From positions 1-9,281 of the forward strand of contig PUKU01000065.1 of the NCBI GenBank assembly GCA_003550625.1: a stretch of 9,281 bases of DNA, read 5' to 3'. This DNA comes from Candidatus Aenigmatarchaeota archaeon (GTDB taxonomy: Archaea > Aenigmatarchaeota > Aenigmatarchaeia > PWEA01). Numbering within the stretch: the stretch's first letter is position 1; each line of letters begins with the position of its first letter. Shown piece by piece: positions 1-6,119 of the stretch. The translations under genes and the position numbers were made by a program. The notes under the pieces were generated by a model. The model had not been told where the DNA came from. It saw only the letters and a program-made list of their open reading frames with translations, and did no database searches.

Positions 1-569
1 TCACGCCTGTATTCCTCGACATCAACCTTACCCACAATATTCTCCAACTGATCCATTAGAACCTCCCTTTCCTTTGAGCTAGCAAGTTCATAGGTACTTT
101 CCACATCCGCCTTGCTCAGTTCATACAGAATCACCGCAACGGCATGTGATAGGTTTAAAACAGGATAACAGTCGTCAGTGGGTATGTGGCAGAAAATATC
201 TGTTTCCTTTATCTCTTCGTTCTTTAGTCCCTTGGACTCTGGCCCGAAGATAAGGCCAACACATCCATCGATATCCGCAAGTTTGTCGGAGAGAACACAC
301 GGACTTACTGCATTCCTGTTTAAGTTGTACTCTCCCCCTGTTTCAGATGAGGTCGAAACCGTTAAATCAAATTCATCCCACATCATCCTATCCCAAACTT
401 CGGCGGTATCCAACACCTCTCTGGCATGCTTAGCTCTTTTGTAAGCATCTTCATCTATATCACACGGCTCAACAAGCACCAGATCACCCAGTCCGAAGTT
501 CTTCATTGCCCTTGCAACTGCTCCTATATTACCAGGCGTTTCCGGTCTGACTAGCACCACTTTCATCAT
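1..569 (-). CDS. trmJ: TrmJ-like tRNA 2'-O-methyltransferase (SPOUT), C-terminus beyond window
   Basis: Partial gene: 189 residues are readable without a stop and the frame continues past the left edge. It shows the three SpoU/SPOUT motifs: NIGAVAR at residues 14-20, LIFGPESKGL at 106-115 (SAM-binding part of the knot) and VLNLSHAVAVILYEL at 137-151. The opening VVLVRPETPGNIGAVARAMK is typical of the TrmJ branch. Family members methylate the ribose 2'-OH of residue 32 in the tRNA anticodon loop using SAM; archaeal TrmJ studied so far acts on cytidine 32. The catalytic domain is complete here; only the C-terminal helical part is missing. Two adjacent ATG codons (569 and 566) could both start; 569 is used. 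The gene diverges from the one at 610. No clear TATA box lies at the right distance upstream, only a T-rich run near 594-604. The family is secure; the exact tRNA position is inferred. Confidence 0.93.
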   Translation of the reverse strand, partial: MMKVVLVRPETPGNIGAVARAMKNFGLGDLVLVEPCDIDEDAYKRAKHAREVLDTAEVWDRMMWDEFDLTVSTSSETGGEYNLNRNAVSPCVLSDKLADIDGCVGLIFGPESKGLKNEEIKETDIFCHIPTDDCYPVLNLSHAVAVILYELSKADVESTYELASSKEREVLMDQLENIVGKVDVEEYRR

Positions 570-577
570 AGTTAGAT

Positions 578-587
578 TATTTAAACA
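578..587 (+). promoter_or_regulatory. TATA box for the gene at 610
   Basis: TTATTTAAAC, with the TTTAAA core at 580-585, is centred about 27 bases before the ATG at 610. This is the spacing expected for an archaeal leaderless transcript. The core is palindromic, but reading leftward it would start transcription near 556, inside trmJ, so it probably serves only the rightward gene. Confidence 0.55.
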
Positions 588-609
588 CAAAGAACTAAAA
601 AAATGATGT

Positions 610-1296
610 ATGCAAAGGAAGGGAGTAAAGACACATATCCTTCTGGCTATCATAGCAGCTGCTCTTCTTCTAGGTGGGGGGCTTATGAGGGATGTAGGCG
701 ATGAAGTATCACTGAACGGAGAAAACGGAATATTCGAAGATGTGAGGGACTTTCTCAGCGAACTGTTTTCACCCGAGGTAGCGGTCAGAAGAAATCTACC
801 CATCGAAGGAACGATCCAACACAACAATACATTTGGATTTACCGACATAATTTCAGATTCAGTCGAATTAAGCTACATACCAAACAAAACGAATGTAACA
901 GCCGATGGAAACGAAATCACAGTAGACAAAGAATCAGCAAACATGGGACTCGAAGGTTTTGCGGGCTACATAATAATAGGCAACAGTAGCATAGAGCTCC
1001 ATGGCAATGTTAACTCCTTCTCATCTGAAACAACCACCATGGATGGCGAAAACATAGAGGTCTTTACTAGAGGAAAGTACAGTACCATGGAGATAAAGGA
1101 GGTTGAGATCAATGAACTGCCAGTTGAAGCAGTCTCAGGCAAGGTCACAGTAGACGACACAGTTACAGTTCAGACAGACGGAATCCACATAAGCATACAT
1201 TCTTTCTTGGGAGACATGAGGTTTGAGGAAGATCAACTTTCTCTTGATGGAACTGTGAACAGGGTCTCCACAGAAAACAAGACTATAAGCTCGTAA
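610..1296 (+). CDS. Membrane-anchored extracellular beta-rich protein, unknown function
   Basis: I do not recognise the family. The protein has 228 residues. A short basic N-terminus (MQRKGVK) is followed by a hydrophobic helix at about 9-25 (ILLAIIAAALLLGGGLM), which fits an uncleaved signal anchor with the rest outside the cell. Residues 60-225 alternate short polar and beta-branched stretches, suggesting a beta-sandwich or stacked-strand domain. Five N-glycosylation sequons are visible (N72, N92, N95, N125, N223), consistent with an archaeal surface protein. The repeated strand pattern loosely recalls LptC/OstA-type domains, but that is only an impression. An in-frame stop at 604-606 excludes the ATG codons just upstream, so 610 is the start; a TATA box at the leaderless distance agrees. 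It converges with the gene ending at 1312, 15 bases apart. Confidence 0.8.
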   Translation: MQRKGVKTHILLAIIAAALLLGGGLMRDVGDEVSLNGENGIFEDVRDFLSELFSPEVAVRRNLPIEGTIQHNNTFGFTDIISDSVELSYIPNKTNVTADGNEITVDKESANMGLEGFAGYIIIGNSSIELHGNVNSFSSETTTMDGENIEVFTRGKYSTMEIKEVEINELPVEAVSGKVTVDDTVTVQTDGIHISIHSFLGDMRFEEDQLSLDGTVNRVSTENKTISS

Positions 1297-1311
1297 AACA
1301 AACAGCGTCAA

Positions 1312-1734
1312 CTACTCGTCCTCATCTTCTTCCATAAGCTCCTCAACCTCCCTTCTTGTAACCTTTTCATCGTTGCCGAAAAGCTTACGCACTGGCCATG
1401 TAACAATCTTCAGAACCTTTACTATCGTTCCGAAAAATACGTATGCAAGGTAAGCCAGAAGGGCAATGAAGCCGTAGGAAATCATGATATCTAATGCTAT
1501 CGGTATGCCTGCTTCGAAAAGGTAGTTGGCAAAAAATGGGAAGGCAGCCCCGGCGACAAACACAAGTATTCCACGGAAGGCAACCTTAAGCGACTTGTAG
1601 ATTAGATACACGAATATAGCAAACACAGCTATAGGAACTATATTGTAAAGCTGTGATCCGACGCCTATGATTTCACCCGGAAGAAAACTTGATAGAAAAC
1701 CAACTACTCTGTCTATCAAACCAAAAAGTGGCAT
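1312..1734 (-). CDS. Small three-helix membrane protein, unknown function
   Basis: 140 residues, not assigned to a known family. An amphipathic N-terminus (1-20) precedes three probable membrane helices at about 31-48, 53-73 and 79-105, linked by short loops with few charges. A basic segment follows (KVLKIVTWPVRKLFG, 106-120). The tail is strongly acidic and ends EELMEEDEDE. By the positive-inside rule the basic stretch and the acidic tail are probably cytoplasmic. The gene lies 47 bases downstream of the HemK2-like gene on the same strand. A T-rich TATA-like element about 27 bases before the ATG suggests it can be transcribed on its own, leaderless. There is no sequence clue to its role; the acidic tail could bind a partner or simply reflect salt adaptation. 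Confidence 0.8.
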   Translation of the reverse strand: MPLFGLIDRVVGFLSSFLPGEIIGVGSQLYNIVPIAVFAIFVYLIYKSLKVAFRGILVFVAGAAFPFFANYLFEAGIPIALDIMISYGFIALLAYLAYVFFGTIVKVLKIVTWPVRKLFGNDEKVTRREVEELMEEDEDE

Positions 1735-1755
1735 AGTGAAAAGTTAGTACCGAAT

Positions 1756-1766
1756 CAATAAAAATG
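1756..1766 (-). promoter_or_regulatory. T-rich TATA-like element upstream of the gene at 1734
   Basis: On the minus strand this reads CATTTTTATTG. It is centred about 27 bases before the ATG at 1734, fitting a leaderless start. It also lies about 20 bases after the stop codon of the HemK2-like gene, so the T run could equally act as that gene's terminator. Confidence 0.4.
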
Positions 1767-1781
1767 TTACCTCACTTGTAT

Positions 1782-2378
1782 CTAATCGCCGGGTTGGACC
1801 CTGACAACGTAAAGCTCTTCCCAGGGTATCTTTCTTTTACCAACGACCTCGTATTCAAACCCACCGTCCGTGAGCATGCTCTCAACCTCATCGAGGTTTG
1901 TCAGAGATGATATAAGAAAAAGAACTCTACCGTCCTCGGACAGATGATCTTCCACACCGTCCATAAACCTGGACAGAATCTCCCTTCCTCCCCCACCACC
2001 ACACCACTGCTCGCTTCCCTTTAGATCACGGTCCACGGAGCCCTCGTATGGTAGATAGGGTGCATTGAATACAACCAGATCAAAGACCCCGTCGACGTTC
2101 TCGAACAGATCGCTCTTGACAAACTCTATGTTTTCCAGACCGTTGGAAGAAGCATTTTTTCTACCAAGTTCCACGGCCTTGTCGTTTAGGTCCACGGCGA
2201 CCACAGTTTCACAGACCTCCGCAGATATCATGGCAAGTATACCGGACCCCGTTCCCATGTCCAGTACCTTATCATCCTGATTTACCTCGTCTCTCAGAAT
2301 CTCGACCATGAGGTATGTATCCTCCCGGGGAACATACACTTCACTGGAAAATTCCATATCAAAGCCGAACAGAATCAA
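1782..2378 (-). CDS. HemK2/Mtq2-type release-factor glutamine methyltransferase
   Basis: Class I SAM-dependent methyltransferase of about 198 residues, the usual size of the short archaeal/eukaryotic HemK2 (N6AMT1) family, which lacks the N-terminal domain of bacterial PrmC. Seen in order: VYVPREDTYLM (14-24), the glycine-rich SAM loop DMGTGSG (40-46), the acidic ribose-binding D63 in VAVDLN, and FNAPYLP (104-110) in place of the usual NPPY substrate motif. The glycine-rich stretch WCGGGGGREI (125-134) matches the GG..GRE motif of the family. Known members methylate the GGQ glutamine of the class I release factor, with Trm112 as partner. The start is uncertain: TTG at 2378 has GGGGGTG nine bases upstream, whereas ATG at 2357 has no ribosome site but gives a normal N-terminus. 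It follows the SpoIIM-like gene by six bases, so the two are probably cotranscribed. Confidence 0.9.
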   Translation of the reverse strand: MILFGFDMEFSSEVYVPREDTYLMVEILRDEVNQDDKVLDMGTGSGILAMISAEVCETVVAVDLNDKAVELGRKNASSNGLENIEFVKSDLFENVDGVFDLVVFNAPYLPYEGSVDRDLKGSEQWCGGGGGREILSRFMDGVEDHLSEDGRVLFLISSLTNLDEVESMLTDGGFEYEVVGKRKIPWEELYVVRVQPGD

Positions 2379-2384
2379 AGAAGG

Positions 2385-3194
2385 CTACACCCCCGTTGAT
2401 TCTATTATTCCAGCCACTATCAAAAGTATGAAACCTATCCCAAGAAACAGAAATGAATCCATCATCAACCTCATAGCATAGGCCTTGTCGTCCCACTCTA
2501 TAATCTCCCTCACCTCATGCGAAAGAAAAAATCCGGTGAGACCTGCGATTATATACGCAGAGACCTCCAGTACACCATGTGGAAGATAGGAGAGCGCTAC
2601 CAATGGAAGCTCTACGATACCCTTTGTTATCTCTGATATGAAAATACCAAATATAGATGCATTCCAGACAAGTATGAAAACCATACCCGCGGTGAGGAAA
2701 AACGAAAGGAGAAGGGTTGTAAAGAACACGGATATATTGTTGGTTATTATCTCCATAAAGAAGCCAGGTGAAAAGAATCTACCTGTTACAACATCGGGCC
2801 TTATTGATCCTATGACATCATGCTGTATTTCAAATGCCTCGGGCATGAAGGAATTAGCAAGCCCGAATGCCACTGCAACACCAAGAAAGAAAGCGAGGTA
2901 AACCTCTAACTCGGTCTTATGCCTTTCTATAAGGTCAAAATGATCCTTGATGTTAGACTTTCGCTCACTCTCAGTCTCATCGATCTCATCCTCGAGGTAT
3001 TTTATAAGAGGATAGGCTGCTGCAAGTGAAGCCAAAGTCACGGCTATTATACCCACAAGCGACTGGCCGCCTACCTTGAAAGGAACGAAGTATTTGGCTA
3101 TAAGTATTGACACTAGACTGAAGACTGCTGAAAAAACGACACACATACAAAAATGCCTTTCCCTTTCCTGTTCAACCCATAACTTCTCAAGCAT
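2385..3194 (-). CDS. SpoIIM-like (stage II sporulation protein M family) integral membrane protein
   Basis: 269 residues with about six membrane helices (roughly 15-36, 45-65, 98-116, 156-177, 195-225 and 248-265) and a charged loop at 66-97 (EDEIDETESERKS). The second half carries the family pattern: NNISV (152-156), WNASIFGIFI (177-186), LPHGVLEVSAYIIAGLTGF (204-222) and LIVAGIIES near the end. In Bacillus SpoIIM acts in engulfment during sporulation. The family is widespread in archaea that do not sporulate, where its role is unknown, so a membrane-remodelling or transport function is conjecture. The start is firm: GGAGTGA lies nine bases before the ATG and overlaps the stop codon of the preceding zinc-ribbon gene, which implies translational coupling. 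It sits in the middle of the cmk-led operon. Confidence 0.88.
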   Translation of the reverse strand: MLEKLWVEQERERHFCMCVVFSAVFSLVSILIAKYFVPFKVGGQSLVGIIAVTLASLAAAYPLIKYLEDEIDETESERKSNIKDHFDLIERHKTELEVYLAFFLGVAVAFGLANSFMPEAFEIQHDVIGSIRPDVVTGRFFSPGFFMEIITNNISVFFTTLLLSFFLTAGMVFILVWNASIFGIFISEITKGIVELPLVALSYLPHGVLEVSAYIIAGLTGFFLSHEVREIIEWDDKAYAMRLMMDSFLFLGIGFILLIVAGIIESTGV

Positions 3195-3200
3195 AAAGTC

Positions 3201-3207
3201 TCACTCC
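3201..3207 (-). promoter_or_regulatory. Shine-Dalgarno site for the SpoIIM-like gene
   Basis: GGAGTGA on the minus strand. The GGAG ends nine bases before the ATG at 3194, and the TGA is the stop codon of the upstream zinc-ribbon gene. The site fixes the start and suggests coupled translation. Confidence 0.7.
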
Positions 3208-3452
3208 AGTTCTGTCTTTTCCTCGACACCAAGCCTCTTTATTTTTCCGTTTTTAGAAAGTGTTACGCTTAAAGTAGCTCTATCCACTGCATGTTTCTTA
3301 AAATTGAAGTTCTCACCACAGCCGTAACATCCTATATCGGACTCCATGTCTATACCGTACCAACCTGATTCAACTAAAGGTATTCCGCACTGTGGGCATA
3401 TAGCCACAGCCATATCAAAAAAGGCTACATTTTCTGATTCAGAGGTTGACAC
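3201..3452 (-). CDS. Small zinc-ribbon protein
   Basis: About 83 residues, unknown family. Two CxxC pairs, CPQC (19-22) and CYGC (42-45), separated by 19 residues, make a typical four-cysteine zinc ribbon. The C-terminal half (50-83) is charged, with a probable beta hairpin (ATLSVTLSKNGKIKRL). Such small ribbons usually bind nucleic acid or protein, but nothing here points to a partner. The start is chosen as GTG at 3452 because AGGTG (3459-3463) lies six bases before it. GTG at 3461 overlaps the stop of the cytidylate kinase gene and has no such site, and ATG at 3413 would give a 70-residue form that keeps both cysteine pairs. The gene abuts cmk upstream, and its stop codon lies inside the ribosome site of the SpoIIM-like gene, so it is embedded in the operon. 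Confidence 0.78.
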   Translation of the reverse strand: MSTSESENVAFFDMAVAICPQCGIPLVESGWYGIDMESDIGCYGCGENFNFKKHAVDRATLSVTLSKNGKIKRLGVEEKTELE

Positions 3453-3453
3453 C

Positions 3454-4062
3454 TTATACACCTAGTTTCTTCCTGACCTTCTCAAGTAACATGTTTTTTG
3501 TTCTCTCGAAGGTTCCACTGTTGTCGACCACTACATTGTAGTAGTCTTCTTCGGTTATATCTATGCCATACTTGTCTCTGTAGGTTTTAATATCTTGTGA
3601 GTTCCGTTTTCTCAGTTTTCCGAGGGCATCGTCAAAATTCAGGTCCTCTCTTTTAGCAAATCTACGGGCAGCTACCTTCTCATCACAGATCACAAGAACC
3701 CTCACCTTGGCAATATCACAAAGAAGGGGTCCTGTCATTCTACCCTCGAGGAGGAGATTGTTCTTGGTATACACAAGGTCCAGTGCCCTTCTATCCCACA
3801 TGAGGTCTGGGTCCGTGCCATCCTCAGGCTCTCTATGTGCATCAAAAAAATCAGTCAGGTCCATGTCCATCTCCTCTGCTTTTCTGCGGAAAAACTTTCC
3901 CGAAGAAATATGTTCCAGGCCGTACTCGGTGGAAAGTATATCTGCAACCGTCGTGCTACCTACACCAACCAGCCCGGAGACCGTAAAAACTCTATCAACC
4001 GGAGATCCGTGATCCTTCCTTAAATTCTTCTCATAGTCCTCGAGTCTTTCTACACAGGTCAT
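3454..4062 (-). CDS. cmk: Cytidylate kinase, archaeal type
   Basis: 202-residue P-loop kinase resembling archaeal cytidylate kinases, which phosphorylate CMP and dCMP with ATP for pyrimidine nucleotide supply. Seen: the P-loop region VSGLVGVGSTTVADIL (28-43); HISSGKFFRRKAEEMDMDL (51-69), matching the family's acceptor region; LLLEGRMTGPLL (103-114), the strand and loop that contact the nucleotide; and an arginine-rich LID (RRFAKRED, 133-140). Two oddities stand out. Walker A has Ser36 where a lysine is usual (G-L-V-G-V-G-S-T). There is also a 22-residue charged N-terminal extension with no later start codon that could remove it. The gene opens the minus-strand operon, from a TATA box that would give a leader of about ten bases. 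Family assignment is good; CMP specificity rests on resemblance. Confidence 0.88.
   Translation of the reverse strand: MTCVERLEDYEKNLRKDHGSPVDRVFTVSGLVGVGSTTVADILSTEYGLEHISSGKFFRRKAEEMDMDLTDFFDAHREPEDGTDPDLMWDRRALDLVYTKNNLLLEGRMTGPLLCDIAKVRVLVICDEKVAARRFAKREDLNFDDALGKLRKRNSQDIKTYRDKYGIDITEEDYYNVVVDNSGTFERTKNMLLEKVRKKLGV
3459..3463 (-). promoter_or_regulatory. Shine-Dalgarno site for the zinc-ribbon gene at 3452
   Basis: AGGTG, six bases before the GTG at 3452, lies inside the last codons of cmk. It is the reason for preferring this start over GTG 3461 or ATG 3413. Confidence 0.45.
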
Positions 4063-4094
4063 AACAAGATCATTGTATACACTTTACCGATCTG

Positions 4095-4104
4095 GATATA
4101 AAAT
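4095..4104 (-). promoter_or_regulatory. TATA box for the cmk operon
   Basis: ATTTTATATC on the minus strand, centred about 37 bases before the cmk ATG at 4062. Transcription would start near 4072, giving a leader of about ten bases. It lies in the 107-base divergent promoter region 4063-4169. Confidence 0.5.
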
Positions 4105-4115
4105 GACCCGCATAA

Positions 4116-4125
4116 GATTTAAATA
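4116..4125 (+). promoter_or_regulatory. TATA box for the zinc-ribbon/ThyX-like operon
   Basis: GATTTAAATA is centred near 4120, predicting a start near 4147. That leaves a leader of about 23 bases, just enough to contain the ribosome site at 4157-4160. It is back to back with the cmk TATA box, about 20 bases away. Confidence 0.55.
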
Positions 4126-4156
4126 GATACCCATAGAAATACTTTGTTACAATAAA

Positions 4157-4160
4157 GAGG
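4157..4160 (+). promoter_or_regulatory. Shine-Dalgarno site supporting a TTG start at 4170
   Basis: GAGG, in the context AGAGGTCGAT, ends nine bases before TTG 4170. It supports that non-ATG start; the only ATG nearby (4203) would remove the first zinc-binding cysteine. Confidence 0.6.
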
Positions 4161-4169
4161 TCGATTTTC

Positions 4170-4358
4170 TTGATAATTACACTGAGGAACCTGGCGAAGT
4201 GCATGAGATGTGGTTCTTCCAATACCGTTGCACAGATGGTAGTTCCTTCCAAAAAGATGGACGAAGTAAGGGGAACTAATACAGAGGAAATAGTTGAGGT
4301 AATGTGCAAGGAATGTGGTAAGATAGACCGCAAGAAAAAGAAGATCGAGATAGAGTAG
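4170..4358 (+). CDS. 62-residue zinc-ribbon protein
   Basis: Tiny basic protein of unknown family. CMRC (11-14) and CKEC (46-49) form a four-cysteine zinc ribbon with a 31-residue insertion, followed by a lysine-rich tail (GKIDRKKKKIEIE). The general look recalls small ribosomal-protein or transcription-factor ribbons (CxxCG...CxECG), so RNA or protein binding is a reasonable guess, not shown. The start codon is TTG at 4170: there is no upstream ATG in frame, ATG 4203 would cut off Cys11, and GAGG lies at good spacing. The ThyX-like gene follows after 16 bases on the same strand, so the two are probably one transcript, driven by the TATA box at 4116-4125. Confidence 0.75.
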   Translation: MIITLRNLAKCMRCGSSNTVAQMVVPSKKMDEVRGTNTEEIVEVMCKECGKIDRKKKKIEIE

Positions 4359-4363
4359 CAAGT

Positions 4364-4367
4364 GGGG
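4364..4367 (+). promoter_or_regulatory. Shine-Dalgarno site supporting a TTG start at 4375
   Basis: GGGG ends seven bases before TTG 4375. No in-frame ATG lies between the previous stop and this TTG, and the ATG at 4379 is out of frame. Confidence 0.5.
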
Positions 4368-4374
4368 TTATAGT

Positions 4375-5619
4375 TTGAATGAAATAACTGTAAAGGACCC
4401 AGAGGTCGATATAAGCGAATATCCCTCCAGCCCAAGGTACGACGAATGGGGTGTAAAGGAGGCCACGGTTTACAACACAAGGATCTCCGGTGACCCTGAT
4501 GGAAGATCTGCAACTGATATATGGAAGCAGAAGAGGGAGGATATGAGCAGAGAGGACCTCAGAGAAGATGAGGAAAAGTTCCTGGGCTTTCTGAGCGAAC
4601 GGGGACATATATCAGCATTTTACCAGTCTAACGTGGGCCTAGTATATGAGGTCCCCCGATCGACTACCCTGTTTTTATGTTCGTTCGACTTTCCAAAATA
4701 CCTTCAACAGTCCCAGCGGTATACAAAGGCAAGGGACTTCATAAGCTACAGCAGATCACAGGAAGTAGAGGAAATCTTCAAAAAACAAAGCGAACTCTAC
4801 AATAACATGATAGAAAACGAAATACCAAAGGAGGATGCAAGATACATACTACCACTGGGAACAGCGGCCGAACATATACATCAAAATACAAACCTTGCAG
4901 GACTTATGAATATACACAGAGTAATCAAATCTGAAAGTTCTTTGTTACCCAAGATCACAGAGGATATTTTTTACAAGTCTGTGGAAAAACTGGAGGAAAA
5001 GGATCCTGAGCTATTCAACGAAAAAATAATGGACGGTCTCATAGAGGCAGACAAGGGTTATCCGGTAGCAAATATGTTCTCAGATGAAAACCGCTGGGTC
5101 AACGAAGTCCTCGATGACTACGATCTGGATAAGCCAGTAGGAGAGTTCAGGTACACGGTTGATGAAAGGCTCAAACAGAGAGCAGAGGACTTCCAGGACG
5201 AAGCTCTCACATTTCTGAACCTTGGGGATAGCCTAGAAGAAGTAAAGGGATACATAACATCGATGTCTATATCAGCATGGCACCAGTTCATGAGAAACGA
5301 TACCGTTAAAAACTCGATTGAGTCGGTTTACGATGCAGCCGAAAGAGGAGAGATGATAGTACCACCATCGATAGAGAAATCGAACTACGAGGAAAACTAC
5401 ATAGATCTTTTCAAAGAGTCTATGGAGCTCTACAGAAAGAGAGGCGGCTCGGAAAACAAAGGAGAGGCCGTGGAACTAGTTCCACATGGACTGGACCTTG
5501 GGATAGCATTCTCGCTCGATGGATTCAATTTAATAAAAGGATTTCTACCCGATAGAACACAGGAAGCTGCCCAGTGGGAGATAAGGGATATAGCAAGACA
5601 CATCGAAAAAGGAATTTAA
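4375..5619 (+). CDS. ThyX-like protein with two degenerate ThyX halves
   Basis: 414 residues, about twice a normal ThyX (FAD-dependent thymidylate synthase, roughly 220). The first half (about 25-205) has GHISAFYQ (77-84), QQSQRYTKA (111-119), equivalent to the EQSQRY end of the RHRxxSxxxxSxR signature, and ARYILPLGTAAEH (155-167) with NLAGLMNI (173-180). The second half (about 260-414) has WHQFMRNDTVKNSIES (302-317), aligning with the same signature, and AAQWEIRDIA (398-407), the ThyX C-terminal motif. Key residues are missing in both: RHR reads SFD (103-105) in the first and RND (307-309) in the second, and the dUMP-activating arginine aligns with A175 and F385. S113 and R115, which bind dUMP in ThyX, are kept in half one. 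True ThyX forms tetramers with shared active sites, so a pseudo-dimer with altered or lost activity is plausible. The start is TTG. Confidence 0.72.
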   Translation: MNEITVKDPEVDISEYPSSPRYDEWGVKEATVYNTRISGDPDGRSATDIWKQKREDMSREDLREDEEKFLGFLSERGHISAFYQSNVGLVYEVPRSTTLFLCSFDFPKYLQQSQRYTKARDFISYSRSQEVEEIFKKQSELYNNMIENEIPKEDARYILPLGTAAEHIHQNTNLAGLMNIHRVIKSESSLLPKITEDIFYKSVEKLEEKDPELFNEKIMDGLIEADKGYPVANMFSDENRWVNEVLDDYDLDKPVGEFRYTVDERLKQRAEDFQDEALTFLNLGDSLEEVKGYITSMSISAWHQFMRNDTVKNSIESVYDAAERGEMIVPPSIEKSNYEENYIDLFKESMELYRKRGGSENKGEAVELVPHGLDLGIAFSLDGFNLIKGFLPDRTQEAAQWEIRDIARHIEKGI

Positions 5620-5649
5620 AATCAAATACCATAACTGCCGACTACTCTA

Positions 5650-6060
5650 TTAGTCGAAGTATATTCTATCCGGAGTTACATGACAGAGTGATCTATCTAC
5701 GTCGTCCATTAGACTATCATAGTCACTGTAAGTGATATTGTCTCGTATTTCCCTTGAATATTCAAACAGAATCTCATCAGAATCTTCTATCTCATCCATT
5801 AGTTGTCTTGCCTCCGGATCTTCTTCCGGAAAGGAGGAGGCCTCGATCCTGGAAACAAGAACATCTTTGAGACTATCACTTAAAACATATCTCCTTAAAA
5901 CTCTGACAATACCGTTCCTACCGTCGGAATACATAGCCGTTCCTGTGCCATACCCATCGGACCTCCATATTACCTCTCCTGATTTATCATAAAATGTGAC
6001 CGGAAGTCCTTCCTTCACAGCATTCTTGCTTTCCTCAAGTGCCCTCATTCGATAGTCCAT
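5650..6060 (-). CDS. Hypothetical acidic protein, 136 residues
   Basis: Not recognised. The sequence is soluble, with no signal peptide, membrane helix or cysteine cluster (one cysteine, near the C-terminus). An N-terminal helix (1-17, basic and acidic residues mixed) leads into a probable beta region (LPVTFYDKSGEVIWRSDGYG, 19-38) with a glycine-rich turn GYGTGTAMYSDGRNG (36-50). The remainder looks helical and is strongly acidic (FPEEDPEARQLMDEIEDSDE). The ATG at 6060 fits a near-leaderless transcript from the TATA box at 6086-6097, which it shares with the divergent gene at 6120. Its 3' end converges with the ThyX-like gene, 30 bases apart, and the stretch between shows no obvious terminator. 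The shared promoter suggests co-expression with its neighbour, but no function can be inferred. Confidence 0.72.
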   Translation of the reverse strand: MDYRMRALEESKNAVKEGLPVTFYDKSGEVIWRSDGYGTGTAMYSDGRNGIVRVLRRYVLSDSLKDVLVSRIEASSFPEEDPEARQLMDEIEDSDEILFEYSREIRDNITYSDYDSLMDDVDRSLCHVTPDRIYFD

Positions 6061-6085
6061 AATATTCGTATAGATAAGGGTCCCA

Positions 6086-6097
6086 AGATTTATATCT
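6086..6097. promoter_or_regulatory. Shared near-palindromic TATA element for two divergent genes
   Basis: AGATTTATATCT is nearly its own reverse complement. Its centre is 28 bases before the ATG at 6120 (plus) and about 31 bases before the ATG at 6060 (minus), so one element fits leaderless or near-leaderless starts in both directions. No other good TATA box is present in this 59-base gap. Confidence 0.55.
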
Positions 6098-6119
6098 CTG
6101 AAATAAAAAAAATTATATC

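Noticed and set aside
178..444. Open frame of 88 codons on the plus strand
   Set aside because: It lies antisense to the clear TrmJ frame, which carries all SPOUT motifs; its own translation shows no family signal.
602..612. C-box-like ATGATG near the start of the gene at 610, considered as a C/D box sRNA
   Set aside because: No D box (CTGA) or second C/D pair lies at the right distance.
4063..4169. Small RNA or riboswitch in the longest intergenic gap
   Set aside because: The 107 bases are accounted for by two back-to-back TATA boxes, a short leader and a ribosome site; I see no strong stem structure.
4070..4608. Overlapping minus-strand frames of 80-147 codons
   Set aside because: They cross the divergent promoter region and run antisense to the zinc-ribbon and ThyX-like genes; their translations have compositions unlike the neighbouring proteins and no recognisable motif.
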